Origin: Qipengyuania marincola | GTDB taxonomy: Bacteria > Pseudomonadota > Alphaproteobacteria > Sphingomonadales > Sphingomonadaceae | NCBI RefSeq assembly: GCF_029688625.1 | Contig: NZ_JARULC010000001.1 | Coordinates: forward strand, 62,001 to 126,000 | Direction of reading: 5' to 3' | Length of the DNA: 64,000 bases | Part shown: piece after piece, positions 9,102 through 17,761 of the stretch | How the letters are laid out: each line of letters opens with the position of its first letter | How positions within the stretch are numbered: the first letter of the stretch is position 1 | Made by a program: the position numbers and the translations under genes | Notes under the pieces: model-generated | What the model saw: only the letters and a program-made list of their open reading frames with translations | What the model was told of the DNA's origin: nothing | Database searches by the model: none

Positions 9102-9520
9102 GATCCCCCATACTAAGAGGCTGGTTCCTGGTCAGAGGCCAGCGAGATGGGGGCAAAGGGCGTCCATATTCATCTTGTACTATATCCGAACTATTGTCGC
9201 CGTCGGCACGGCGAACGCTTCGTTGGTCTCGATGCCAGCTGGGGCAAAAGCTTTATCGGGAGCAACTCGCTTAGCACGCCAACCATTGCTGATCTTTAGC
9301 AAACGTTCACTCCGCGTGCGATCTGGATCGTGGCCCATGGGGTCAAAAGATAAGGCGCTTTACTAATATCACGCGGATGTATATGCCCATGGACGGGGAT
9401 TGGGCTAATTCTCTCCCTCTCCTCTCCACAGACTAAGGGGCGACCCTCGAGGTCGCCCCATTTTGCAGTAAGCGGCGGAGCCAATTATCGTCGCACTGAA
9501 GAGATGGGAAGGGATGCTAT
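9102..9520 (+). other. Intergenic region between hydrolase and TonB receptor
   Basis: No convincing gene. It holds a weak AGCCTCT/AGAGGCT hairpin at 9093-9122, starting at the end of the hydrolase gene, and a clear GC-rich hairpin at 9437-9459 described separately. AT content is higher than in the flanks, which suits a promoter for the receptor. Short open frames here have no recognisable protein features. Confidence 0.5.
9437..9464 (+). terminator. Rho-independent terminator-like hairpin upstream of the TonB receptor
   Basis: Perfect 9-bp stem GGGGCGACC/GGTCGCCCC around the loop CTCGA, followed by ATTTT. It could end transcription of the catabolic operon, or attenuate read-through into the receptor gene 57 bp downstream. 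Confidence 0.65.
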
Positions 9521-12457
9521 ATGACACTGAGAGCGATGGTGCTCGCCACTTCGGCCATCTTGGCTTGGCCGCAGATGGCTTTAGCGCAGGATTCCACAAC
9601 TGATGAGGCGGAACCCCAAGGATCCGTAATCATCGTGACGGCCCAACGCCAATCTCAAAGTCTGCAAGAGGTGCCGATCGCGGTCAGTGCCTTCGATGCT
9701 ACGGCTCTCGAAAGCCAGCAGATCGAAAACGCTGCTGACCTTCAATTGACGCTCCCGAACGTCTCATTCTCGAAGGGCAACTTCACCGGGTCGTCCTTCA
9801 CCATCCGTGGTATCGGCGATCTTTGTGTTGGTGTGACGTGTGACGCAGCGACGGCTATCCATATCAATGGTTCCCCTCTTTTTGGTACCCGGCTGTTCGA
9901 AACAGAATATTTTGACCTTGAGCGAATTGAGGTCCTACGGGGGCCGCAGGGCACCCTCTTCGGCCGCAACGCTACCTCGGGTGTTGTCAACCTTGTGACA
10001 GCCAAGCCTGACCTCGGTTCTTTCGGCGCGGCCGGAGAGTTCGAATATGGGAATTACAACAGCATCAAGGCCGAAGGGATGGTCAATGTCCCGATCGGCG
10101 ATTCTATCGGCGTTCGGGTAGCCGGATTCTTTCTGAATCGCGACGGTTACACCACAAACCTTTTCGACAATTCGGATGTCGACGACCGAGACATGTACGC
10201 TGTTCGTGGTTCTCTTCGTTTTGAACCCGGTGCCGATACCACTCTCGACTTCATGGCATATTATTTCAGGGAAGATGACACCCGTTTACGTAATCAAAAG
10301 CAGGCCTGCCAGCGTGACCCGCTCGGCGTGCTGGGTTGTCTGAACAATCGCCGCGACTTTGACATCACCAATGCCAATTCCACAGTCGGCGCAACGCTCA
10401 GTTCGCAAGAGTTCTTCGCTATTCAGGGAATTCCCTCAGTACTGGGATTGGGAAGCCTGTACGGCCCCGATGCATTTGCAGGATTCGATAAGCCCGACGA
10501 TGTGCGCACGGTAAACACGGCGTATACTCCATTCTATTTTGCCGATGAAGTGCAGCTACAGGCCCGTCTCGAGCAGCGCATCGGAGCTATGACACTGACT
10601 GCAACCGGTCTTTATCAGGACACCGAAGTCGATTCCCGGCAGGACTACTTTCTGGGCATTCAGGATCGTACCGGCTTTGCTACGGCCTTGAACGTGTTGT
10701 CCGGCTTCGCGGCCAACGGTTTGCCTACCGGCCTCCCCGCACCTGCACCGGCGTTCGTGCCAGGTTCGTCGGCGTATTTTACCCCGATTGTGGAGGCTCT
10801 CATCCCCAATGGCCCAGGGGGCGTATTGTGCACCTCCGATAACGATGATGGGAACAGGGGCGCGTTCGAAGGTAATGTATTGTGCGGCGAAACGCCGCTA
10901 TCCTTCGACAGGTCTTCAGAGCAACGCGAATCCTGGAGCGGCGAAATACTCCTTTCCAGTGATTTCGACGGAGCATTCAATTTCCTGCTCGGAGGGATCT
11001 ATGCAAAGTCCAAGACTACCGACAACAGTTACTATGTAAACTCATTCGCGCTTGACTACGCCAGTGCCATTCTGGGATCGTTTGGTACTTTGGCAGGCGG
11101 TGCACCGCCATCCTACTTCGCAACATCCATGTACCGCAACAATTCTCTCGAGGCTAATCTTGAGAGCTTCGGTGTGTTCGGGGAGATCTACGTCGACCTG
11201 ACCGAGCGTCTGACCTTCACCGGAGGTTTGCGGTATAACGACGACAAGAAAGACGTGACTGCGCGCACGACCTTGATTAGCTTCCTCAATCCTTACGCGA
11301 ATGACGGGGAGCCGTTCGACAGCCCGATCACTCCCTTAACCGGTCCCTCTGGTCTTTTTGATGCCGATCCTGGTACGCCAGGTGAGCAGCTCACGCAATT
11401 TAGAGAAGTAGGTTTCGATGAAATAACCGGGCGTGCGGTGCTCGACTACGAAGTTACGCCTGACAATTCGATTTACGCATCTTATGCCAGGGGCTATAAA
11501 TCCGGGGGTATCAACCCGCCCCTTTCGCCCGTTTTCGATGTGGCTGAAAGCTTCGGATCAGAAACCATCGACGCATTTGAAATCGGATCGAAAAATACCT
11601 TTGCGAATGGCGCACTGCAATTAAACGCTACTGCATTCTACTATAAGTATAGCGGGTTGCAGCTTAGCCGCATCGTCGCCCGTACCTCAGTTAATGATAC
11701 TATCGATGCCGATATCTGGGGTGTGGAACTAGAGTCCGTTATCCGGCCCGATCCCGATTGGCTTGTCAACTTGACGTTCAGTTATCTCAACGCGGAAGTT
11801 GCCGGCGACCAGTTCTTCTCCAATCCGCGCGACCCGGGTGGCGGCGATCCTGATGCCGTCATCATCAAGGATATCAGCAACGGTGCTAATTGTGCCGTAA
11901 CCGGGCCAGCCCCCGGCGTGGCCGACGCATTCGTCGCCGGAGTGAACGCAGCTCTGGGTCTTCGTGGTCCCGAAGAATTTCCTAATGACGGCAATCTTGC
12001 GTCAAGCGGCGCATTCAGCATTTGCGATGTCTTGGCCGGAGCCGTTCCGGCGGGCAGCGGCCTTGCGGTATTAAGCCCTGGCGTAGAGGTCAACATAAAA
12101 GGGAACAAGTTGCCGCAGGCCCCCGAAATGAAGGTTTCGATGGGTGTGCAGTACACCGCCACTTTCGACAATGGCATGACTCTGGTCCCTCGCGTGGACG
12201 TAGCGCTGACTGGTGAGCAATACGGCAATATCTTTAACGGCAGGGTCAACCGGATCGAGCCATTCGTGCAAGCCAACGCGATCGTGCAGTTGAACAGTGC
12301 GGATGAGCGTTGGTTCGTGCGCGGATTTGTTCAGAACATTTTCGACAGCAGCTCGGTGACAGGATTGTACTTGACCGACGCATCCTCGGGGAATTTTACC
12401 AATATCTACACTTTGGATCCTCGTAGATATGGTGTTGCTTTGGGGTTCAGTTTCTAA
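9521..12457 (+). CDS. TonB-dependent outer-membrane receptor
   Basis: 978 aa. A signal peptide ends near ...QMALAQ (about residue 22). A TonB-box-like VIIVTAQRQ (about 36-44) is followed by the plug domain, with EVPIAVSAFDATAL and RIEVLRGPQGTLFGRNATSG (about 138-157), then a long beta-barrel ending in RRYGVALGFSF with a terminal Phe. Sphingomonads use many such receptors to import hydrophobic or complex carbon sources as well as siderophores. Its place after the catabolic operon suggests uptake of that operon's substrate. The barrel has unusually long extracellular loops (for example around 385-450 and 770-850 aa), two with Cys pairs. SD GGAAGGG lies just upstream of ATG 9521. Confidence 0.92.
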   Translation: MTLRAMVLATSAILAWPQMALAQDSTTDEAEPQGSVIIVTAQRQSQSLQEVPIAVSAFDATALESQQIENAADLQLTLPNVSFSKGNFTGSSFTIRGIGDLCVGVTCDAATAIHINGSPLFGTRLFETEYFDLERIEVLRGPQGTLFGRNATSGVVNLVTAKPDLGSFGAAGEFEYGNYNSIKAEGMVNVPIGDSIGVRVAGFFLNRDGYTTNLFDNSDVDDRDMYAVRGSLRFEPGADTTLDFMAYYFREDDTRLRNQKQACQRDPLGVLGCLNNRRDFDITNANSTVGATLSSQEFFAIQGIPSVLGLGSLYGPDAFAGFDKPDDVRTVNTAYTPFYFADEVQLQARLEQRIGAMTLTATGLYQDTEVDSRQDYFLGIQDRTGFATALNVLSGFAANGLPTGLPAPAPAFVPGSSAYFTPIVEALIPNGPGGVLCTSDNDDGNRGAFEGNVLCGETPLSFDRSSEQRESWSGEILLSSDFDGAFNFLLGGIYAKSKTTDNSYYVNSFALDYASAILGSFGTLAGGAPPSYFATSMYRNNSLEANLESFGVFGEIYVDLTERLTFTGGLRYNDDKKDVTARTTLISFLNPYANDGEPFDSPITPLTGPSGLFDADPGTPGEQLTQFREVGFDEITGRAVLDYEVTPDNSIYASYARGYKSGGINPPLSPVFDVAESFGSETIDAFEIGSKNTFANGALQLNATAFYYKYSGLQLSRIVARTSVNDTIDADIWGVELESVIRPDPDWLVNLTFSYLNAEVAGDQFFSNPRDPGGGDPDAVIIKDISNGANCAVTGPAPGVADAFVAGVNAALGLRGPEEFPNDGNLASSGAFSICDVLAGAVPAGSGLAVLSPGVEVNIKGNKLPQAPEMKVSMGVQYTATFDNGMTLVPRVDVALTGEQYGNIFNGRVNRIEPFVQANAIVQLNSADERWFVRGFVQNIFDSSSVTGLYLTDASSGNFTNIYTLDPRRYGVALGFSF

Positions 12458-12897
12458 CAGGTCCAGATCGTGTTGGCGGGGAGATCGGTGGTCCTCCCAA
12501 CGACCCGAACGGACAGTGCCAGCTAGTTCGTATTTCGACCCATGACTTTATAGCTTTTCCAGAGCGGCGTAATGCTCGATGACCGCCTCGTAAGCCTACC
12601 GACGAGGCGGTCATCGAACCGGCCAAATGCGAGCTGCACTCGAAATGCCTGTACGATCGCTCGTTGATGTCGCTACGAGATGCTCGCGGAAAGCTTAAGG
12701 CCTTACATAGAAACGACAATGAAGAGTCACCGAATAGTGCAATCGGGATATCCGATGGTGATACTGGCAAACGCACTCTGCGAAAGGCGGAAACATGCTG
12801 ACCCCTATGATCCAAGATTGGGTCGCAGTGCACGAGGTGCTGACGCGCTAGGAAAAGTTGGAAGGGGCTGCGGGGCAGACTTCTGAGAAAACTTATC
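12458..12897 (+). other. Intergenic region after the TonB receptor
   Basis: 440 bp between the convergent receptor and efflux genes. It holds a 16-bp perfect inverted repeat (12576-12617). Short open frames on both strands have no recognisable domain and unusual composition; I do not call them genes. The sequence could be remnant DNA from an insertion. Confidence 0.5.
12576..12617. terminator. Long perfect hairpin downstream of the TonB receptor
   Basis: 16-bp perfect stem TCGATGACCGCCTCGT / ACGAGGCGGTCATCGA around a 10-nt loop, about 120 bp after the receptor stop. No T-run follows on either strand, so it may act as an mRNA-stabilising or Rho-assisted structure rather than a simple intrinsic terminator. 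Confidence 0.5.
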
Positions 12898-14415
12898 CTA
12901 ACTCTGTTCAGGTTTCATAACTGATTTTCGATCGACCGGAGCTGGCTCAACCGACGTGCGATTGTCGCGAGACAATTCGACCCATCCCAACCCAAGCGAC
13001 TTCTGGATCGCGATCCAGCCATTTGTCATGGCGGCGATCGCCCGATCGAGATTTGCTCTGGCCTGTTCGCGCTTGCGGATCGAAGTGTTGAGTTCGCCTT
13101 GCGAGATTACCCCCGCGGCGCGGCGTTGCTCGTTAAGCTCCGCAGCCGTGTCGGCCTGCCGACTGATCTGCGCCAGCGCGGCTACGTTGGCTCTTTGTTG
13201 CCCGAACCGAGCAAGCGATTGTTCGGCGTCGCGTAGTGCGCCCAGGACCACTTCAAGATAGCGCGCTTCGGCCTCGTCGCGCGCACTCTCGGCCTGATCG
13301 ATCGATGCTGCCGTGCGGCCGAAATCAAGCAGGTTCCACTGCAGCCGCGGCAAAGCGATTGCCGATAAGTTGCCCGGGTCCAGGATGTCGTCGGGCTCCG
13401 ATCCGCCCAAACCGAGAATCCCCATGAAGGAAATCTTGGGGAAGCGAGCAGCCTCTGCCACGCCAATGCGCGCATTCGCCGCGGCCAGCATGCGTTCGGC
13501 GGCTCGAACATCCGGCCGCCGCGCTATTAGCGCTGCGGGATCGCCCACCGCGACCCGTTCGGGGGGAAGCGGAATTTCGGCCTGAGCCGCCAGGAGCCCG
13601 TCGAGTGCGCCGGGCGCTTCGCCCGTCAGCACCGCGAGCGTGTCTTTGAATACATCGATGTCCGCTTGAGCTTCCGCGATCTGCGACTTGAGCAGTTCGA
13701 GCTCGGCGTTCGCGTTACCGACCGGGAACAGCGCGAGAGCGCCCTGTGTATAGCGCTGATAGGTCAGTTCGAGAATTTGCTGCTGCAAGTCGCGCTCTCG
13801 CTGGACAAGCTCGAGCCGCCCTTGCGCTTCTCGCAGGCTCACATACGCCCGCGCGATTTCGGCGGCGAGCTGGACTTTCGCATCCTCGGCGTTCGCCACC
13901 GAGGCCGCAGCCTGAGCGTTAATGGCCTCGACACGCCGTGCCTGCCCCCCAGCGAAATCGATCTCCCAGTTTGCATTGAGCCCGACGTTGTAGACGCTGA
14001 GGCTGTCCTGCTCTTCGGTGTCTGCAGGAGCGCCGGGCGATCCCGGGGGCGGGCCACTGCCGATATCTAGCCCTGGGATATTCGCCTGGACCGCAGTCGC
14101 CTGCGCAGCCACGGCGGGTAGCCGGTTGGCGCGCTCCTGGCGGACAGAAGCCCTTGCCTGTTCGATGCGAGCGCGCGCCGCGGCCACGCCCGGATTGCCG
14201 ACCAGCGCGCGCGCCTCCAGTTCATTGAGAACCGGATCGCCGAGCAGCGTCCACCAGTCGCCGGCAATCGGCGCAAACGGATCGATTTCGGGGCCGGCGC
14301 GTACGAACGCATTGCCTGCGGCGGTCGCAAGTTGCGGGGGACCGGCATAGTCGGGACCGGACATGCAACCCGCGAGGAGCGCCATGGGAGCGAGGAGGGT
14401 TAGGGTCTTGCGCAT
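12898..14415 (-). CDS. Outer-membrane efflux lipoprotein (OprM/NodT family)
   Basis: 505 aa. The start at 14415 begins a lipoprotein signal with lipobox LLAGC (residues about 12-16). Two OEP repeats follow, with long coiled-coil helices rich in Ala/Glu/Arg, for example RIEQARASVRQERANRLPAV and the second-half equivalent IDQAESARDEAEARYLEV. It forms the TolC-like exit duct of a tripartite pump. It is the third gene of the emrA-emrB-like operon, 7 nt after the transporter stop. A longer frame upstream of 14415 lacks signal features and is rejected. Confidence 0.9.
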   Translation of the reverse strand: MRKTLTLLAPMALLAGCMSGPDYAGPPQLATAAGNAFVRAGPEIDPFAPIAGDWWTLLGDPVLNELEARALVGNPGVAAARARIEQARASVRQERANRLPAVAAQATAVQANIPGLDIGSGPPPGSPGAPADTEEQDSLSVYNVGLNANWEIDFAGGQARRVEAINAQAAASVANAEDAKVQLAAEIARAYVSLREAQGRLELVQRERDLQQQILELTYQRYTQGALALFPVGNANAELELLKSQIAEAQADIDVFKDTLAVLTGEAPGALDGLLAAQAEIPLPPERVAVGDPAALIARRPDVRAAERMLAAANARIGVAEAARFPKISFMGILGLGGSEPDDILDPGNLSAIALPRLQWNLLDFGRTAASIDQAESARDEAEARYLEVVLGALRDAEQSLARFGQQRANVAALAQISRQADTAAELNEQRRAAGVISQGELNTSIRKREQARANLDRAIAAMTNGWIAIQKSLGLGWVELSRDNRTSVEPAPVDRKSVMKPEQS

Positions 14416-14422
14416 AGAGTTC

Positions 14423-15976
14423 TCAGTGCATCGAAAGGGATAAGTTCTTCGGGAGAGGCTTGAGGAACAGTACCAGCGGCACCGTGACCAGGGTAATCGC
14501 GCCCATGGCGAAAAAGACATCGTTGTAGGTCATCACGAACGCATCGCGCTGAATGATGCCGGAAAGCATCTCCAGCGCGGCCTGTGGGCTGCCCAGCGAC
14601 GCCGTCATGCCGTCCAGGTATTCCTGTAGCCGGGGGCTGTTAGCGTTGAGGGTTTCTTCCATGCGTCGACTATGATGCCACTGGCGCTGATCCTGGAACG
14701 AGGCAAGCCCCGCGAGCGCGAACGAGCCCCCGAGGTTTCGCGCCGCGTTGAAGATGCCCGAAGCATCGCCGGCATCCTCCTTGGCAACCGAAGCTACCGT
14801 CGCCTGGTTGAGGAACATCATCGTGAGGATCATGCCGATGCCACGCAGGAACTGGCTTTCGGTGAACACTCCACCTCCCGATTCCGCTGTCAGATTTATG
14901 CTGACGAAACAGCTTAGCGCCATGATGAACATGCCCGCGCCGACCGCAATGCGGATGTGAATCCTGCGGATCATGAACGGGAGAACGGGCATCAACAGGA
15001 AAGCCGGAACGCCCATCCAGAAGATCACAAGTCCGGTCTGCAAGGCATTATAATCGGAAATTATCGCGAGAAATTGCGGGATCACGTAGGTCGAGCCATA
15101 CATGACCATGCCAAGCGCCAGTGCCATCACCACGACGCTGGCAAACTGCCTGCTGAGCATCAGGCGCAATTTGAGCACGGGTTTGCGCGCGTAAAGCTGT
15201 CCGTAGGTCAGAAGTGCAAAACCCACGACCGTCATCAGTGTGAGCTGGACGATCAGCGTGGAATCGAACCACTCCTCGCGGTGGCCTTCTTCCAGAACGA
15301 TGGTCAGCCCACCCAACCCAAGGATCATACCAGCTATTCCCGCCCAATCAGCCTCGCGCAGGTAAACCCAGTCGGGCTTTTCATGGGGTAGCCCGATGAA
15401 TAGTAAAGCAAGGAGCAACGCGCAGACGGGCACGTTGACGAAGAAGGCGTAGTGCCAGCTCAGGTTCTCGGTAAGCCAGCCCCCCACCAACGGGCCCATT
15501 ACCGGCCCAAGAACCACGGTCATTCCGAAGAGCGCCATGCCAATCGGCTGTTGCGATGGAGGCAGTCGCTTTGCGACGATGGTCATAGCGGTTGGAATAA
15601 GCGCGCCGCCCATGAACCCTTGACCGGTGCGACCGATGATCATCGTCGTCAGATCGGTGGCAATGCCGCACAACACCGAAAAGGCCGTGAAGGCAGAAAC
15701 CGCGACGATGAGCAGCGTGCGAAGGCCGAGCAGTCTTTCCAGCCACGCGCTCAGAGGGATGATGATGATCTCGGCAACAAGGAAGGCTGTCGCGATCCAG
15801 GTGCCTTCGGTTCCGGTCGCGCCGATTTCCCCCTGGATCGTCGGCAGCGCCGAATTGACGATCGAGATGTCAAGCGTTGCCAGCATCGCCCCCAGCGCAC
15901 CGGCGGCTACGGCGATCCAGGCCGTAGCATCGGCCTTTTCGACCGGCGGCGAAACCGCTGCAGCGGCGCCTGCCAT
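14423..15976 (-). CDS. DHA2-family MFS multidrug transporter (EmrB/QacA type)
   Basis: 517 aa with 14 predicted membrane segments. Motif A-like and motif C sequences are visible (LGPVMGPLVGGWLTENLSWHYAF), with LDISIVNSALPTIQ in TM1, the DHA2 hallmark. It exports toxic hydrophobic compounds by proton antiport together with the membrane fusion protein encoded 3 nt upstream and the outer-membrane factor downstream. Confidence 0.92.
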   Translation of the reverse strand: MAGAAAAVSPPVEKADATAWIAVAAGALGAMLATLDISIVNSALPTIQGEIGATGTEGTWIATAFLVAEIIIIPLSAWLERLLGLRTLLIVAVSAFTAFSVLCGIATDLTTMIIGRTGQGFMGGALIPTAMTIVAKRLPPSQQPIGMALFGMTVVLGPVMGPLVGGWLTENLSWHYAFFVNVPVCALLLALLFIGLPHEKPDWVYLREADWAGIAGMILGLGGLTIVLEEGHREEWFDSTLIVQLTLMTVVGFALLTYGQLYARKPVLKLRLMLSRQFASVVVMALALGMVMYGSTYVIPQFLAIISDYNALQTGLVIFWMGVPAFLLMPVLPFMIRRIHIRIAVGAGMFIMALSCFVSINLTAESGGGVFTESQFLRGIGMILTMMFLNQATVASVAKEDAGDASGIFNAARNLGGSFALAGLASFQDQRQWHHSRRMEETLNANSPRLQEYLDGMTASLGSPQAALEMLSGIIQRDAFVMTYNDVFFAMGAITLVTVPLVLFLKPLPKNLSLSMH

Positions 15977-15979
15977 CGG

Positions 15980-17107
15980 TCAGTCTCCGGCCGCGTTGCG
16001 GATCGAATCGAGTTGGTCTCTAGCGGCGCGCGTATCGACACTCGCGACAACAGACATGCCCGGCACCAGCAGACGCAGGATCTCGGGCGAAGCCTGAATG
16101 GATATGCGCACCGGGACGCGCTGAACGATCTTGGTGAAATTACCCGTCGCGTTTTGCGGAGGTAGGATCGAGAATTCTGCCCCGGTCCCGGGGGCGATGC
16201 TTTCCACTCTTCCTGATAGCTCGAGGTCCGGCAGCGCGTCGATTTCCAAGGTGACGGGTTGCCCCGGGCGGACAAGTCCGAGCTGCGTTTCCTTGAAATT
16301 TGCTGTCACGTAGAGGCGGTCGGTCGGTACGAGGCTCATAAGGCGTTGGCCAGGCTGGACAAATTGTCCAGGTCGGACCGTGAGGTCACCCACCCGCCCG
16401 GAAATACTGGCCTGGAGCGTGGTCGATGACAGGTTCAGACGGGCGGCCTCGAGTTGCGCACGAGCGGCGTTGGCTTGCGAATTGGCCTGGTCTATCTGCT
16501 CGCTAAGCGTGTTCTGTCGGCGCTGTGCCGCCGTGAGCGCGGCGCGCGCTGCCGCGACTTGAGCCTGCGCTTCTCTGGCCTGGGCCTCCAGCTGATCGAG
16601 CCTCTCGCGCGGCTCCGCTCCCGAAGCGGCAAGGGGGCGGTACCGGACAACCTGCTCAGCAGCGAGACCAGCCTGTGCAGATGCTGCTGCGAGCTGTGCA
16701 CGGGCCTGGGCAATTGCCGCGTCCTGCTCTTGTTGCTGGGCGCGTACCGTATCTGCTCCGGCGAGCGACGCGGCGATCTGGGCTTCGACCTGGTTCGTTT
16801 GGGCACGATAATCTCGCACGTCCAGCTGGACAAGCGCATCGCCCGACGCGACCGTTTGATTCTCCGTCACTAATACGCGCTCGACGTAGCCCGCAATTTT
16901 GGGGGAGATGATGACGCTGTCGGCGGCAATATAAGCGTTGTCGGTGGACTGCTGGAATCTGCCGTACGTCTGATGATTGTAATACCAGTAGCTCCCGGCG
17001 AGCAGGACCAGAATGCCGGCGATCAGCAGACCCAGCCGGACCCGCGGACTGGACAACCCCGTCGGACGTGCGCCTTCATCGCTAGCCCCTGCTGTCTCGT
17101 CCGCCAT
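15980..17107 (-). CDS. HlyD/EmrA-family membrane fusion protein
   Basis: 375 aa from ATG 17107, chosen over ATG 17128 because an AGGAG ribosome site lies 10 nt before it. One N-terminal membrane anchor (VRLGLLIAGILVLLAGSYWYY) is followed by DNAYIAADSVIISPKIAGYV (lipoyl half-motif), a long Ala/Gln-rich coiled-coil hairpin and the second barrel part (SISGRVGDLTVRPGQFVQPG). It bridges the inner-membrane EmrB-like pump and the OprM-like duct. First gene of the efflux operon, divergent from the broken MarR gene. Confidence 0.92.
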   Translation of the reverse strand: MADETAGASDEGARPTGLSSPRVRLGLLIAGILVLLAGSYWYYNHQTYGRFQQSTDNAYIAADSVIISPKIAGYVERVLVTENQTVASGDALVQLDVRDYRAQTNQVEAQIAASLAGADTVRAQQQEQDAAIAQARAQLAAASAQAGLAAEQVVRYRPLAASGAEPRERLDQLEAQAREAQAQVAAARAALTAAQRRQNTLSEQIDQANSQANAARAQLEAARLNLSSTTLQASISGRVGDLTVRPGQFVQPGQRLMSLVPTDRLYVTANFKETQLGLVRPGQPVTLEIDALPDLELSGRVESIAPGTGAEFSILPPQNATGNFTKIVQRVPVRISIQASPEILRLLVPGMSVVASVDTRAARDQLDSIRNAAGD

Positions 17108-17215
17108 GATTATTTCGCTCCTCGCCATCGTTTGAGCCGCTGCGCGAGCGATATAGCGGCCAAAACAAAATGCGAAAGTCCTTTACTATTTTTCTCCGAT
17201 CGATAGGAATGTCTC

Positions 17216-17761
17216 ATGCCAGAAGATGAGGGCACTCTCGCACTCGACAATGTCATCACCCACGATGATCGAGCGATCTTCATGATGGACCAGATCAGCC
17301 GCGCCGCGCGCAAGGCATTCGATGACCGAGCACAGCCGCTGAGCCTCAATCGTACGCAGTGGCGTGTGTTGGCGCAGCTCATCAGAGCTCCTGCCCTGAA
17401 CCAGACGGACATCGCCAGGAGACTTGAAATCACATCCTCCAGCAGCGGCCTGGAAGACATGACGCCTTCGCGCTTGAGTGACCGGACGCGGCTTGCGCAA
17501 GTCATAGCAATATTCGGTCGCCACGGGCGGGGCGGCATCACGCCCGTGTTGGGACTAGGCCGATCTCAAACCAAAACACATTCGACGCGCCCGGATGCCC
17601 CGCTCGTGGCGATTGCGCCAGGGGACGAACCTCGGTCATGTTCTATAGCGGACAACCGAATGGAGCATGCGGGACGCGAACTTTCATTGCACCGGCCCTC
17701 TGCCGGACGAACAAACCGCTGGCGGCGTGCTAGATGGAAACTAACGCAAACTTCTCCCTAG
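17216..17761 (+). pseudogene. Disrupted MarR-family regulator
   Basis: The first about 72 codons look like a MarR protein: dimerisation helix DDRAIFMMDQISRAARKAF, then LSLNRTQWRVLAQLIRAPALNQTDIARRLEI, which is the start of the winged HTH. After that the expected recognition helix and wing (GRLIDRLExxGxVERRxDPxDRR) are absent and the frame runs on with low-complexity, non-MarR residues to 17761, overlapping the next gene. No other forward frame restores the family. It stands divergent to the emrAB-like operon, the usual place for its repressor. Functional loss would leave the pump unregulated by it. Either decay or a rearrangement near 17,440 explains the sequence. Confidence 0.6.

Noticed and set aside
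12680-12886. 68-aa frame in the gap after the TonB receptor
   Set aside because: No ribosome site, no domain, no support from context; reported as intergenic.
17110-17541. Minus-strand frames across the MarR region as a possible inverted remainder of the gene
   Set aside because: None shows the MarR wing or recognition helix; inversion is not supported.
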